Below are positions 17,216 through 27,795 of a stretch of DNA of 64,000 nt, piece by piece. The stretch is from Nocardia anaemiae NBRC 100462. GTDB taxonomy: Bacteria; Actinomycetota; Actinomycetes; Mycobacteriales; Mycobacteriaceae. Numbering within the stretch: the stretch's first letter is position 1; each line of letters opens with the position of its first letter. The stretch is from assembly GCF_001612725.1 (NCBI RefSeq), contig NZ_BDAZ01000062.1, positions 1-64,000 on the forward strand, read 5' to 3'. The position numbers and the translations under genes were made by a program. Below the pieces are notes generated by a model. It ran no database searches. It had not been told where the DNA came from and worked only from the letters and a program-made list of their open reading frames with translations.

Positions 17216-20200
17216 GTGGACGTCAGTGCCGCCGCGGCCACGCCGGGAGTTCCGGCCCTTGATCAGAGGGACGGATCGCCCGACTCTGAACAGGTGAGAG
17301 CAAGCGGACGGCCTGCACCGGTGATCGATGTACGCCGCCATGACGCGGTGATCTTCGATATGGACGGGGTGGTCACCGACAGCGCGTCGATACATGCCGC
17401 GGCGTGGACTGAACTGTTCGACGCATTTCTCGCCGAATGCCCCGCCGAGCCGGGCCAGGACCGCGCACCATTCACCGACGCGGATTACCAGCGTTTCGTG
17501 GACGGTAAACCGCGGTACAGCGGTGTGGCAGATTTCCTTGCGGCGCGCGGAATTTCGCTGCCCTGGGGTGATCCGTCCGATCCGGAGCACGCTGCTACCG
17601 TCTGTGGTCTGGGCAATCGTAAGGATCATCTGTTCTGGGATCGGCTGGCTCGCGACGGAGTCCGGGTTTTCGAGTCCACGGTCGCGCTGGTGCGTGAGTT
17701 GCGTGACGCGGGCATCGGCACAGCGATCTTCTCGGCGAGCCGTCATTGTGCCCAAGTGCTCGAGGCCGCGGGTGTCGGCGATCTGTTCGCGGTGCGCGTC
17801 GACGGGACGGTTGCCGAAGAGCTGGGGCTGGCCGGCAAGCCCGACCCGGCGATGCTGGTGGAGGCCGCGCGTCGGCTGGGTGCGGATCCGAGCCGGACCG
17901 TCGTCGTCGAGGATGCCGAAGCGGGCGTCACCGCCGGTCGGCGGGGCGGGTTCGCTTTGGTGATCGGTATCGACCGGACCGGGCACGCCGACCAGTTGCG
18001 TTCCCACGGCGCCGATGTGGTGGTCACCGATCTGGCGGAGGTCCGCGTGCGTGCCGGATTCCGGCGCATGTCCGAGGTTTCGGGGGCGCTGGAGTCCTGG
18101 CCCCGTATCTCCGCCCTGTTCGATACCGAGAACGTGGCCGTACTGATGGATTTCGACGGTACGGTCGCTGAGATCGTCCCGGACCCGGATACGGCCACCC
18201 TGGTTGAGGGAGCCGCTGCGGCGATCACTGCGCTCGCCGAGGTGTGCCCGGTCGCGATCATCAGCGGCCGCGATCTGACCGATCTGCGAAAGCGGGTGCG
18301 GCTGGCGGGAATCTGGTATGCGGGAAGCCATGGCTTCGAACTGGTCGCTCCCGACGGCGGCTATCACGTACACGATGCGGCGCCCGCCGCCGAACAGGCG
18401 ATCGCCAGCGCAGCCGCAGATCTGGGCCGCCGGGTCGGCGATATTCCCGGAGTTCGGGTGGAGCACAAGCGATTCGCCGTCGCGATGCACTATCGCAACG
18501 CAGCGCCCGATGTCGTCGCCCGGGCAATCGGTGCGGTGCACGCGGTCGCGCAGCAGGGCGGGTTGCGAGTGACGAACGGCCGCAAGGTGACCGAGTTGCG
18601 TCCGGATGTGGACTGGGACAAGGGCCGGGCCCTGGACTGGATCCTGGATCATCTGCCGGGTCCGGAATTGCCGATTTATCTCGGCGACGATCTCACCGAC
18701 GAGGACGGCTTCGATGCCGTCGCATCGCACGGCATCGGAATCGTGGTGCGTCACAGCGAGGACGGAGACCGGCGCACGGCAGCGCGATTCGCGGTGGACA
18801 GTCCCGCCCGCGCCCGCGACCTCCTCGACCGGATGGCGGGGACCCTGGCTCGCGCATCCGACTCGGCGGCCGATGCCTGGACACTTGTCTTCGACGGGTA
18901 CGACCCGCATACCGAGAAATTGCGCGAAGCACTGTGCACGGTGGGCAACGGTTACTTCGCCACGCGCGGTGCCGCACCCGAATCGCGGGCCGGCGAGCAC
19001 CACTATCCCGGCACCTACGCGGCCGGAATCTACGACCGTCGCAGCGACAAGCTCGCAGGGCGGACGGTGGACAACGAGAGCCTGGTGAACCTGCCGAACT
19101 GGCTGCCGGTGTCGTTCCGGATCGATGACGGCGAATGGTTCGACATCGACACCACCGAATTGCTGTCCTACCGACAGGAACTCGATCTGCGCCGAGCGGT
19201 GCTCACCCGCAGTTTCCGATTCCGCGACACCGCGGACCGGATCACGCAGGTCACGCAGCGACGGTTCGCCACCATGCACCGGCCGCACGTATGTGCCATG
19301 GAGACGGTGATCGTCGCCGAAAACTGGTCGGGACGGCTGGTGATCCGCTCGACACTCGACGGCGCCGTCCAGAACTCGTTGGTGCAACGCTATCGAGCCC
19401 TGTCCGGTGACCACCTCACCCCTGTTCGGGCTACGAAGCTGTCCACCGATTCGGTACTGCTGGTCGTGCAGACCAGCCGTTCTCGGATCCCAGTGGCGAT
19501 GGCGGCCCGCAACAGAATTCAGCGGGACGGGGAAACGATCACCGACACTGGGCAACTCGTCGAGCAGAACGGCATGATCGGACACGACATCGATATTCAG
19601 ATGACCGCCGGGGCGGCGGCGACCTTGGAGAAGGTCGTCACCGTCTTCACCGGGCGCGACCACGCGAGCTCAACTCCGGAGGAGGAGGCCGCCCGCTGGA
19701 TGAGCTGCCAACCCGGGTTCGCGGATCTGCTGGACGGACATACCGCGGCGTGGGAACACCTGTGGGACAGGTTGCGTATCGATCTCCAAGACCGCGAGAA
19801 CGCGGTGCGCATACTGCGTCTGCACCTGCTTCATCTGGTGCAGACACTCTCACCCAACACCGCCGACCTCGACGTGGGTGTTCCAGCGCGAGGCCTGCAC
19901 GGGGAGGCCTATCGCGGACATGTGTTCTGGGACGAGCTGTTCGTATTCCCGGTGTTGAACCTGCGCTTTCCCGCCCTGACGCGCTCGCTGTTGCGCTACC
20001 GCTACCGGCGATTGGCCGAAGCACGCCGCGCCGCAGCTGAAAGCGGTTGGGCAGGTGCGATGTTCCCCTGGCAGTCCGGCAGCGACGGCCGCGAGGAAAG
20101 CCAGCAGATGCATCTCAACCCCCGGTCCGGGCGTTGGAACCCCGACCCCAGTCATCGGGCCAGGCACATCGGCATCGCCATCGCCTACAACGTCTGGCAC

Positions 20201-21295
20201 TACTATCAGGCGACCGACGACCGCGAATTCCTCACCGAATACGGCACCGAAATGCTAGTGGAGATCGCCCGGTTCTGGGCGAGCATCGCCACCTACGACG
20301 CCGAGCGCGACCGTTACCGCATTCATGGCGTAATCGGCCCGGACGAATTCCACTCCGGCTATCCGGCAGCACCGCACGACGGCATCGATGACAACGCCTA
20401 CACCAACGTCATGGCGGTCTGGGTGATTCTGCGGGCGCTCGACGCGCTGGAACTGCTGACCCCGCGCGATCGCGCCGAACTGATGGAAACCCTCGGCGTC
20501 GCAGCCTCAGAGCCGGCGCACTGGGCCGAGGTCAGCCGCCGCATGCATGTGCCGTTCCACGACGGTGTTATCAGCCAATTCGAAGGCTACGACCAACTGG
20601 CCGAACTGGATTGGGACCGCTACCGGCAGCGCTACGGTGACATCCGAAGGCTGGACCGAATCCTCGAGGCCGAGGGCGACGACGTCAACCGGTACCAGGC
20701 GGGCAAGCAGGCCGACGTGCTGATGCTGTTCTATCTGCTGTCCTCGGACGAACTCCGAGAACTGCTGCAACGGCTGGGATACGACCTGCCCGGGGAGATG
20801 ATCCCACGCACCATCGACTACTACCTCGCTCGCACCTCACACGGATCGACCCTGAGCAGCGTCGTACACACCTGGGTGCTGGCTCGTGCCAACCGTGACC
20901 GCGCCATCGAGTTCTTCAACAGTGTCCTGGAATCCGATATCGGGGACATCCAGGGCGGAACGACCGCCGAAGGTATCCACCTGGGCGCGATCGCGGGCAG
21001 CATCGATCTGGTGCAACGGTGTTTGACCGGGCTGGAAACTCGTAACGGGCGTTTGATATTCACACCCCACTGGCCGGAATCCTTGGGTTGGCTGGAGTTC
21101 CCGATCAGCTACCGCGGTCACCGGCTGACCATCCGGATCAGCGGCGACGGCGTGCAAGTGCGGTCGGAGCCGGGTGAGCTGGCGCCGATCGAAATCGAAT
21201 GCCGAGGCCATGTCGAGCAGCTACCGCCCGGCTGGACCTTTCGGGTGGAGCGGAGATCGGCGCGGCCCCGCATCTACGGCAACGACAGCCAATAA
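17216..21295 (+). CDS. otsB1: OtsB1-type fusion: HAD phosphatase + trehalose-phosphatase + GH65 phosphorylase
   Basis: A three-domain protein of about 1359 residues, like M. tuberculosis OtsB1 (Rv2006, 1327 residues, a DosR target). Domain 1 (about 40-290) is a beta-phosphoglucomutase-like HAD with VIFDMDGVVTDSAS. Domain 2 (about 310-540) is a trehalose-6-phosphate-phosphatase-like HAD with MDFDGTVAEIVPDPDTA and YLGDDLTDEDGFDAV. Domain 3 (about 555-1350) is a GH65 maltose/trehalose phosphorylase, with GPDEFHSGYP carrying the general-acid Glu. Together they suggest breakdown or interconversion of trehalose and glucose phosphates. The start is GTG 17216; GTG 17294 and 17321 are alternatives. 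No frameshift or missing core motif is seen. A truncated copy of domain 1 lies at 47391-47948. Confidence 0.9.
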   Translation: MDVSAAAATPGVPALDQRDGSPDSEQVRASGRPAPVIDVRRHDAVIFDMDGVVTDSASIHAAAWTELFDAFLAECPAEPGQDRAPFTDADYQRFVDGKPRYSGVADFLAARGISLPWGDPSDPEHAATVCGLGNRKDHLFWDRLARDGVRVFESTVALVRELRDAGIGTAIFSASRHCAQVLEAAGVGDLFAVRVDGTVAEELGLAGKPDPAMLVEAARRLGADPSRTVVVEDAEAGVTAGRRGGFALVIGIDRTGHADQLRSHGADVVVTDLAEVRVRAGFRRMSEVSGALESWPRISALFDTENVAVLMDFDGTVAEIVPDPDTATLVEGAAAAITALAEVCPVAIISGRDLTDLRKRVRLAGIWYAGSHGFELVAPDGGYHVHDAAPAAEQAIASAAADLGRRVGDIPGVRVEHKRFAVAMHYRNAAPDVVARAIGAVHAVAQQGGLRVTNGRKVTELRPDVDWDKGRALDWILDHLPGPELPIYLGDDLTDEDGFDAVASHGIGIVVRHSEDGDRRTAARFAVDSPARARDLLDRMAGTLARASDSAADAWTLVFDGYDPHTEKLREALCTVGNGYFATRGAAPESRAGEHHYPGTYAAGIYDRRSDKLAGRTVDNESLVNLPNWLPVSFRIDDGEWFDIDTTELLSYRQELDLRRAVLTRSFRFRDTADRITQVTQRRFATMHRPHVCAMETVIVAENWSGRLVIRSTLDGAVQNSLVQRYRALSGDHLTPVRATKLSTDSVLLVVQTSRSRIPVAMAARNRIQRDGETITDTGQLVEQNGMIGHDIDIQMTAGAAATLEKVVTVFTGRDHASSTPEEEAARWMSCQPGFADLLDGHTAAWEHLWDRLRIDLQDRENAVRILRLHLLHLVQTLSPNTADLDVGVPARGLHGEAYRGHVFWDELFVFPVLNLRFPALTRSLLRYRYRRLAEARRAAAESGWAGAMFPWQSGSDGREESQQMHLNPRSGRWNPDPSHRARHIGIAIAYNVWHYYQATDDREFLTEYGTEMLVEIARFWASIATYDAERDRYRIHGVIGPDEFHSGYPAAPHDGIDDNAYTNVMAVWVILRALDALELLTPRDRAELMETLGVAASEPAHWAEVSRRMHVPFHDGVISQFEGYDQLAELDWDRYRQRYGDIRRLDRILEAEGDDVNRYQAGKQADVLMLFYLLSSDELRELLQRLGYDLPGEMIPRTIDYYLARTSHGSTLSSVVHTWVLARANRDRAIEFFNSVLESDIGDIQGGTTAEGIHLGAIAGSIDLVQRCLTGLETRNGRLIFTPHWPESLGWLEFPISYRGHRLTIRISGDGVQVRSEPGELAPIEIECRGHVEQLPPGWTFRVERRSARPRIYGNDSQ

Positions 21296-21831
21296 TCCTG
21301 GAAGCGCACGAAACAGTCGTTTTCGCGCGCGGAACTGGGAGCAGCAGCCGGAGTCGGCGCACCTGCTTCCTCGCGGGCGTTTTCAACCGAGTCGGCTTGG
21401 GCACATTGCTTCCTGATCGGGTCCGCGGGAATGGTGAGCCTGCCAGTAAACTCCACCTGGCCCATGCGGTTTTCTAAGTGGCGATGCGACTGCTGGTGTT
21501 CCCATCGGCCCCTACCACCACCCCGGCCGAGGCCAGCTGACGTTGATCCACATCATGTTCGGCGCGCCCACCTGTCGCCGGGCCATCACCCCTCATCGAC
21601 TCGCTCTGCGATGCTTTGTTCATTTCGCTACCCCTTGTGTTGTTCCTGCTCGCGGGTATCTGGTTGTCGGACAAAGCATCTCGTCCGACCGACTCGGCTG
21701 TGTGGGGACGAACTCGTCGGCCGCGATAATCGACAAGCACGAGACGGCCGCAAGAAATGGGGGAGGGTTCGATCGATCGAGGTTTCGAACCGGCGGTCCG
21801 GGTCGAATTCCCAGCCGCAGTACTGATGCAC
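21296..21831. other. No intact gene upstream of the ATPase remnant
   Basis: Open frames are present on both strands but none resembles a family. Because the ATPase remnant at 21832 lacks its N-terminal ~600 residues, this DNA may be what replaced them. Confidence 0.4.
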
Positions 21832-22669
21832 CGAGGACAACGACAAGATTGCGGCCATCCGAGCCGAGCGCCGCGATGGCGTGACGATCATGGTTGGTGA
21901 TGGTGTGAACGACGCTCCCGCCTTGGCCGCCGCTGATGTCGGCATCGCCCTGGGTTCACGCGGATCGACCGCGGCGGTGTGGCCGCCGACGCGGTAATCG
22001 TCGACGACCGAATCGATCGGCTGGCCGACGCCGTGAAGATCGCGCAGCGCTCGCATCGGCTGGCCGTCCAGAGCGCTGTCGCGGGGATGACTCTGTCGTT
22101 GCTCGCCATGGTTGCGGCGGCATTCGGTCTGCTCGTGCCGGGCGCTGGGCGCTCTGGTGCAGGAAGCAATCGACGTGTCGGTCATCCTGAACGCGTTGCG
22201 CGCGTCGCGCGCTGGCCAGCGACGCAACACCGCCGCGATCGATCCGCTGGTGGCGCGATTCGCGCGCGAGCACGAACACCTGATGACCGCGCGGCTTCAG
22301 TTCGGCAGTCCGCCGACGCCCTCGCAAACGGGACTGGACCGGTCACGAATGTCGCGGTCCGGCACTGCCTGGACCAGCTCACCGAGCATGTCCTACCGCA
22401 TAAGCGCGCCGAGGAATCCCAGCTGTATCCCGCACTGGCGCAATATCTTCAGGACCCGGAGGCCATGGTCACGATGAGCCGTGAACACACCGAGATCGAG
22501 CGCTTGGTCGACCGGTTCCGCCGCCACCTCGACGAATCCCCGAACGGGCTACGCAAGGATCAGGTCGATGCTCTTCGCGCCACACTCTATGGACTGGATG
22601 CCGTCCTGAACGTGCATTTTCGCTCAGGAGGACGAAGCCCTGTTCACCCTGGCGCGCACCGAAACGTGA
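21832..22669 (+). pseudogene. P-type metal ATPase-hemerythrin fusion, 3' remnant with frameshifts
   Basis: The first part reads [20 protein letters not shown] and [18 protein letters not shown], the hinge motif of heavy-metal P-type ATPases. It continues as the last two membrane segments (AVAGMTLSLLAMVAAAFGLL) and EAIDVSVILNALRA. A hemerythrin-like cation-binding domain follows (LDQLTEHVLPHKRAEESQLY, MSREHTEIERLVDRF). Four frame changes are needed, near 21960, 22140, 22290 and 22623; the last is one extra T before the terminal AQEDEALFTLARTET. The phosphorylation and transport-metal domains are absent. Hemerythrin tails on such ATPases occur in other actinobacteria. Confidence 0.75.
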
Positions 22670-22836
22670 AGCCGGTGTGGCCGCGATAGCGAGGGGATCG
22701 AGGGACGATGATCAGGCCGAGTTCGGTGTCGTAGCGGCGATAGAGCAGGTGCGCGAGTGATCTCCAAGGGTCGATGGTGAGTTGCTAAGATTAGAAAGTA
22801 TTCTCAGTGCCGGGTATTCGAGGAGTGGAGGAGTTC

Positions 22837-23196
22837 ATGGCGGATGCGCGCCAGCCGCTCTATCGAATGAAGGCGGAGTTCTTCAAGACGTTGGGCCATC
22901 CAGCGCGGATCCGGGTATTGGAGTTGCTCAGTGAGCGCGACTACGCGGTCTCGGAGATGTTGCCGGAGGTGGGTATCGAACCTGCCAATTTGTCGCAGCA
23001 ACTGGCGATTTTGCGACGGACCGGGCTGGTTACCGCGCATCGGGAGGGGTTGTCGGTGTCATATGCGTTGACTTCGCCTCGGGTTGCGGAGTTGTTGTCG
23101 GTGGCTCGCGCCATCCTGACCGGCGTTGTCGCTGGTCAGGCGGAGTTGCTCGAGGAGCTGTCCGAGCCAGGGTTGGTCGGCGAGGCCACGGGCTGA
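22837..23196 (+). CDS. ArsR/SmtB-family transcriptional regulator
   Basis: A 119-residue winged-helix repressor: the start MADARQPLYRMKAEFFKTLG, helix HPARIRVLELLSERDYAVSE, recognition helix region EPANLSQQLAILRRTGLV and wing AHREGLSVSYALTS. The ATG at 22837 follows GGAGTGGAGGAG and fits the family; an in-frame GTG at 22807 is less likely. I see no Cys-rich metal site, so the signal may not be a metal. It points towards the SulP-type transporter gene, which faces it. Relatives are often next to sulfate/bicarbonate transporter genes and probably control them. The AT-rich stretch 22785-22802 before the gene could contain its own operator. Confidence 0.85.
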   Translation: MADARQPLYRMKAEFFKTLGHPARIRVLELLSERDYAVSEMLPEVGIEPANLSQQLAILRRTGLVTAHREGLSVSYALTSPRVAELLSVARAILTGVVAGQAELLEELSEPGLVGEATG

Positions 23197-23423
23197 GGCG
23201 GATCCTCATGATCCGGTTGTCTCTCGACATGCCAACTGCTAACGGATTGCCGAGCGACCGCGGGAGGCCGAGTGCCGGACGGTGCTGGTCCGCCGTCTTG
23301 CGTGCGGCTCCTTCGAGCGTCCCGGAACGCAGCATGACAGTGTCACGTCCGCAGTGACCTGTCGCCAGGTAGACCGCACCTGACGACGGGCGATCGACCA
23401 GCCCAGCCTTGCGGATCGGGTTC

Positions 23424-25073
23424 TTACCGGGCGACCGGAACGTCGCTGGCGGGGAGGTAGCGTCGAGCGTGGTCGATCGCCGCGCCGGTGTCGGTGAAGA
23501 TGGCCTCATCACCTCCGGCGGGAAGGGCGCCGATCGCGGACAGGCGCTGGTGGTGATCGGTGCGTAGTCCCGACATGAGCACAGTGATGTGGCGGTGCTC
23601 GAGTTTGGTGATGGCGTCTTTGAGTACGAGTGCGCCGGTGGTGTCGAGAGCGGTGATCTTGGACATGCGCAGGATGACGACTTCGACGTCGGCGACCTCG
23701 GCCAACTCCAGCAGGAACCGGTGTGCGGCGGCGAAGAACAGCGGGCCCTCGATGCGGTAGGCGACGATGTGATCGCGCAGCAGTTCATGCTCCTCGGCAA
23801 GGTGGTCGCTTTCGTCGAGCGGCACCTGTTCCAGGCGGGCCTCCCTGGCCACCGACCGCAGGGCGAGCACGATCGCGAATCCGACACCGACCGCCACCGC
23901 GGTGACCAGATCCAGTGCGACGGTGACGAAGAACGTGACCGCCATGATGATCGTGTCGCCGCGTGAGGCCCGCGCGATCGCGGTGAGTGAGGCGGTTTCC
24001 ACCATGCGCACGGTCGTTGCGAGCAGGACACCGGCGAGTGCGGCGACCGGGATGTCGGCGACCAGCGGCGCGGCCAAGTAGATGATCGCGGCCAGGATGA
24101 TCGCGTGCGTGAGCGCGGCCAGCCGGGTGCTGGCACCGGAGCGCACATTCACCGCGGTGCGGGCGATCGCCCCGGTGGCGGGCACACCGCCGAACAGCGG
24201 TGCGGCGATATTGGCCAGGCCCTGTCCGAACAGTTCGCGATCCGGGTTGTGCCGGGTGCCGACCGCCATGGAGTCGGCCGCGGTCGCCGATAGCAACGAC
24301 TCCAAGGCCGCCAGCGCGGCCACCGCAAGCGCAGGCGCCACCAGCGACCCCAGCTGATCGGGATGCACGAAACCCAACGATGGCGCGGGCAGGCCCGCCG
24401 GAATGGTGCCGATCCGAGTCAGATTCAGATCGAACAACTTGGCGACGACCGTGGCGACGGCGACCGCTACCAACGCGAAGGGCAGCTTGGGCAGATAGCG
24501 GCCGCCGATCAGGATGACCACCGCCACAACCAGCGCCATCACAGGTGGTGCGATGCTCGGCTGTTCGACGTAGCGACGCATCGCGTCGAACGCCGACTGC
24601 CAGACCTTGTCACCCTCGGCGTGCACGATGCCGAGCGCGGCCGGAAACTGTTGCAGCGCAATGACCACGGCGATACCGGCGGTGAACCCCTCGATCACCG
24701 GGGCGGGCATGTAGCGCACCGCGCGGCCGACCCCGGCGACCGCAAGGACCACCAGCACCAGTCCCGCCATCAGCCCGACCGTGAGGACTCCGCTCGCGCC
24801 GTGCGCGTGCACGATCGGCACCAGCACCACCGTCATCGCACCGGTCGGGCCCGACACCTGGAACCGCGATCCGCCGAACACCGCGGCCAGCGCGCCCGCG
24901 AGCACCGCCGTGGCCAGACCCGCGGCCGCACCCAGACCGGAGCTGATGCCGAATCCGAGCGCGAGCGGCAGCGCCACCAGCGCGACGATCAACCCGGCCA
25001 TCAGGTCCGCACTGGGCGCACGAACCGCGGGGCGCCATTCCGACCAGGTGGGTAGTAGAGCCCGCACGGTCAC
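23424..25073 (-). CDS. SulP-family anion transporter with STAS domain
   Basis: A 549-residue SLC26/SulP membrane transporter for sulfate or bicarbonate. The signature [20 protein letters not shown] opens a 10-12-segment membrane domain, with [17 protein letters not shown] and [18 protein letters not shown] typical of the family. The C-terminal ~110 residues form a STAS regulatory domain ([20 protein letters not shown]). The GTG start at 25073 overlaps the PEP carboxykinase stop by four bases (GTGA), so the pair is translationally coupled. Coupling to a CO2-releasing gluconeogenic enzyme makes bicarbonate a reasonable guess (inference). It is convergent with the ArsR gene. Confidence 0.9.
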   Translation of the reverse strand: MTVRALLPTWSEWRPAVRAPSADLMAGLIVALVALPLALGFGISSGLGAAAGLATAVLAGALAAVFGGSRFQVSGPTGAMTVVLVPIVHAHGASGVLTVGLMAGLVLVVLAVAGVGRAVRYMPAPVIEGFTAGIAVVIALQQFPAALGIVHAEGDKVWQSAFDAMRRYVEQPSIAPPVMALVVAVVILIGGRYLPKLPFALVAVAVATVVAKLFDLNLTRIGTIPAGLPAPSLGFVHPDQLGSLVAPALAVAALAALESLLSATAADSMAVGTRHNPDRELFGQGLANIAAPLFGGVPATGAIARTAVNVRSGASTRLAALTHAIILAAIIYLAAPLVADIPVAALAGVLLATTVRMVETASLTAIARASRGDTIIMAVTFFVTVALDLVTAVAVGVGFAIVLALRSVAREARLEQVPLDESDHLAEEHELLRDHIVAYRIEGPLFFAAAHRFLLELAEVADVEVVILRMSKITALDTTGALVLKDAITKLEHRHITVLMSGLRTDHHQRLSAIGALPAGGDEAIFTDTGAAIDHARRYLPASDVPVAR

Positions 25074-26902
25074 CGATTGCCGAGCAGGCGCAGTTTCAGC
25101 GCGGCCAGCTGCTCGCGCAGTTCCTCGGGCAGCCGGTTGCCGCCGATGGTGGCGAACCATTCATCGATCGAGCGTGTCTCGGCCACCCATTCCTCGATAT
25201 CGACGACCAGCGCCGACTTGACCAGGGCGCGGTCGGCCTCGGCTACTCCGGACAGATCGAGCCCATCGGTGGCCGGGACATTCCCGATCGGTGTCCACTG
25301 TGCGGCCGCGGTGCCGTCGATCCGTTCCAGCGCCCACTTCAGCACGCGCACGTTATCGCCGAAGCCGGGCCACAGGAATTTGCCGTCCGCATCGCGGCGG
25401 AACCAGTTGACCTGGAAGATCTTCGGCAGCTTCGCGGCGTCCGCGCCCGCACCGAGCGAGAGCCAGTGTGAGAAGTAGTCTCCGACGTGGTAGCCGAGGA
25501 ACGGCAGCATCGCCATCGGATCGCGGCGCACCACCCCGACCCGGCCCGCGGCCGCGGCGGTGGTCTCCGAGGACAGTGTCGAGGCCATGAATACCCCGTG
25601 CGCCCAGTCGAAGGATTCGGCGATCAACGGGATGGTGGTGGCGCGGCGGCCGCCGAAGAAGATGGCCGAAATCGGCACGCCCGTCGGGTCGTTCCATTCC
25701 GGGGCTACCGACGGGCACTGCTGGATCGGTGTGCAGTAGCGCGAATTCGGATGTGCGGCAGGTGTTTCGGAGGCGGGTGTCCAATCGTTGCCGCGCCAGT
25801 CGGTCAGGTGGGCCGGTGGCTGGTCGGTCATGCCCTCCCACCAGACATCACCGTCGGCGGTGCGCGCGGTGTTGGTGAAGATCGAATTGCCGAGTTCGAT
25901 GGTCGTGATCACGTTCGGGTTGGTCGATGCCCCGGTCCCGGGTGCAACACCGAAGAATCCGGCCTCTGGATTGACCGCGTACAGCCGCCCATCGGCGCCG
26001 AAGCGCATCCAGGCGATATCGTCACCGATGGTCTCGGCCTTCCACCCGGCCAGCGCCGGTTCCAACATGGCGAGGTTGGTCTTACCGCACGAGGACGGGA
26101 ACGCCGCGGCGACGTAGTGCACTTTGTCCTGCGGGGAGGTCAGTTTCAGGATCAGCATGTGCTCGGCCAGCCACCCCTCGTCGCGACCGAGTACCGAGGC
26201 GATCCGCAATGCGAAGCACTTCTTGCCGAGGAGCGCGTTGCCGCCATACCCGGACCCGTAGCTCCAGATCGTGCGTGCCTCTGGGAAGTGCGCAATGTAC
26301 TTGGTCTTGTCGCACGGCCATGGCACATCCGCCTCCCCGGTCGCCAGTGGCGCGCCGACCGAATGCAGGCACCGCACGAAATCGACACCGCCGGTCAGCT
26401 TTTCCCATACCGGCGCACCCGAGCGGGTCATGATCTGCATCGATACCGCGACGTATTCCGAATCAGTGATCTGCACACCATATTTCGGCTCCGCTGCGTC
26501 CAACGGTCCCATGCAGAAGGCGATCACATACATCGTGCGGCCCGCCATCGAACCGCGGTAGTGCTCGGTCATCACCGTGCGCATATCCACTGGGTCGACC
26601 CAATTGTTCGTGGGTCCCGCGTCCGACTCGTCTTCCGAACAGATGAACGTGCGATCCTCCACCCGGGCCACATCGTCGGGATCAGACGCGCACCAGAACG
26701 AATTCGGCTTGGTGCGCAGCGGCACAAAGGCGCCCTTGGCCACCAGCTGTGCGGTCAGCCGGTCCCACTCCTGTCGGGAACCATCGCACCAGACGATGTG
26801 ATTGGGCGCGGTCAGCTCGGCGATCTCACGAGCCCAGGCGGTGATCTCCTGATGCGGCGTGGGGGCTTGGGGATTCAGGGTGGGCGCAGAGCTAACGGTC
26901 AC
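25070..26902 (-). CDS. pckG: Phosphoenolpyruvate carboxykinase (GTP)
   Basis: A 610-residue GTP-dependent PEP carboxykinase (EC 4.1.1.32), full length for the family. It has the substrate loop [20 protein letters not shown], the P-loop-like [14 protein letters not shown] with the hyper-reactive Cys, the metal site [10 protein letters not shown], and [13 protein letters not shown]. It converts oxaloacetate to PEP in gluconeogenesis, or the reverse in anaplerosis. GTG 26902 follows GAAGGAAGG at a good distance. The AT-rich sequence around 26925-26950 is a likely promoter region. It is followed by, and overlaps, the SulP transporter gene, and is divergent from the DUF5313 gene. Confidence 0.97.
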   Translation of the reverse strand: MTVSSAPTLNPQAPTPHQEITAWAREIAELTAPNHIVWCDGSRQEWDRLTAQLVAKGAFVPLRTKPNSFWCASDPDDVARVEDRTFICSEDESDAGPTNNWVDPVDMRTVMTEHYRGSMAGRTMYVIAFCMGPLDAAEPKYGVQITDSEYVAVSMQIMTRSGAPVWEKLTGGVDFVRCLHSVGAPLATGEADVPWPCDKTKYIAHFPEARTIWSYGSGYGGNALLGKKCFALRIASVLGRDEGWLAEHMLILKLTSPQDKVHYVAAAFPSSCGKTNLAMLEPALAGWKAETIGDDIAWMRFGADGRLYAVNPEAGFFGVAPGTGASTNPNVITTIELGNSIFTNTARTADGDVWWEGMTDQPPAHLTDWRGNDWTPASETPAAHPNSRYCTPIQQCPSVAPEWNDPTGVPISAIFFGGRRATTIPLIAESFDWAHGVFMASTLSSETTAAAAGRVGVVRRDPMAMLPFLGYHVGDYFSHWLSLGAGADAAKLPKIFQVNWFRRDADGKFLWPGFGDNVRVLKWALERIDGTAAAQWTPIGNVPATDGLDLSGVAEADRALVKSALVVDIEEWVAETRSIDEWFATIGGNRLPEELREQLAALKLRLLGNR

Positions 26903-27026
26903 GAGTGTGCCTTCCTTCGAAAAACGCTACGTGTTTAATTTAGAAATCATGCAATCAGTTGAGCAGGCGTAACCCACCTCGTCCAGACTAATCTCTTGAT
27001 TGCGCACTTTAGCAAACAGGAGAACG

Positions 27027-27398
27027 ATGCCGAACACCGCCGTACTGCCGCGCCCGCAGCGGATCGGCTACATCCTCGGCCGCACTTTGCCTCCATCGAT
27101 GTCGGAATGGGTGCTCAACGACCTGACCGGAGCGGGCGCTGCGCGCCGCTATCTGATGCGGTTCCTGCTCCCGATCACCCCGGTGCTCATGTTGTTTCTG
27201 CTGGTGCCCGGCCCGAAATGGATGGGTCTGGCGATGATGGCGCTGCTGTACCTGCCGCTCATCTACTTCACCGCCGCCCTGATGTACGTCTACCGGCGCA
27301 GCCGCCTGATCAAGCACGGCCTCGACCCCGCGCTGGCCGACGCCGAGTCGGGGCGCTGCGCCGAAGCCGACTACGAACGCCGCCACGGCCGCGACTGA
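27027..27398 (+). CDS. DUF5313 membrane protein
   Basis: A 123-residue protein of the actinobacterial DUF5313 type. It has an N-terminal soluble part with IGYILGRTLPPSMSEWVLND, two adjacent transmembrane segments (residues ~45-65 and ~70-90), and a C-terminal ERRHGRD tail. The ATG at 27027 is preceded by AGGAGA. The function is unknown. It is divergent from pckG and appears monocistronic. Confidence 0.8.
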   Translation: MPNTAVLPRPQRIGYILGRTLPPSMSEWVLNDLTGAGAARRYLMRFLLPITPVLMLFLLVPGPKWMGLAMMALLYLPLIYFTAALMYVYRRSRLIKHGLDPALADAESGRCAEADYERRHGRD

Positions 27399-27498
27399 CG
27401 GGGGCCGCGCCGGGCAGACCAATCATGGCCATCCCCGGCGATGCCGGTCGGCGTCCGGCGGCATCGCGGCTGCGGGTAATCAAGAGCCGGTTCGGGTA

Positions 27499-27645
27499 TC
27501 AGGGGCGGGCGACGATGAGTGGGCAGCCGGTGGCGTATAGGACGGTTTGGCTGACCGAGCCGAGGGTCATGTCGGCGAAGCCACCGCGGCCCGCGGCTGC
27601 CGACGACGACGAGCTGGGCGTTTTTCGGACTCGGCGATCACGAAC
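27499..27645 (-). pseudogene. Universal stress protein C-terminal fragment
   Basis: The last ~45 residues of a UspA domain: PKNAQLVVVGSRG, then GGFADMTLGSVSQTV and CPLIVARP before the stop at 27499. One extra G inside the ATP-loop motif GSRGRGGF shifts the frame. No upstream part is present. It resembles the end of the intact stress protein at 48251. Confidence 0.7.
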
Positions 27646-27650
27646 TGCAG

Positions 27651-27663
27651 GGCCCAAAGGCCG
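27651..27663. promoter_or_regulatory. DevR-box-like palindrome
   Basis: GGGCCCAAAGGCC, close to the GGGCCCAAAGGGGC box upstream of the stress-protein gene at 48251. Here it sits beside the broken stress-protein fragment and probably no longer serves a gene. Confidence 0.35.
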
Positions 27664-27795
27664 CTTGTACCAAGGGATATGCCATAAGATCGAGCCCTTG
27701 GCTCACAGAGCACTCGAGCCGGGCAGCATCGCGCTCGGGCCACTCGGGTCAGGGAAGTGGTGTCGTCGGGATTCGCGGCTGGGCGGTGGCGATCA

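Noticed and set aside
16958-19663. 901-codon open frame on the minus strand
   Set aside because: It is antisense to the OtsB1-type fusion gene; its product is His/Arg/Asp-rich with no family pattern. Long antisense frames are expected in GC-rich DNA.
25487-26938. 483-codon plus frame
   Set aside because: Fully antisense to pckG, whose motifs are unmistakable.
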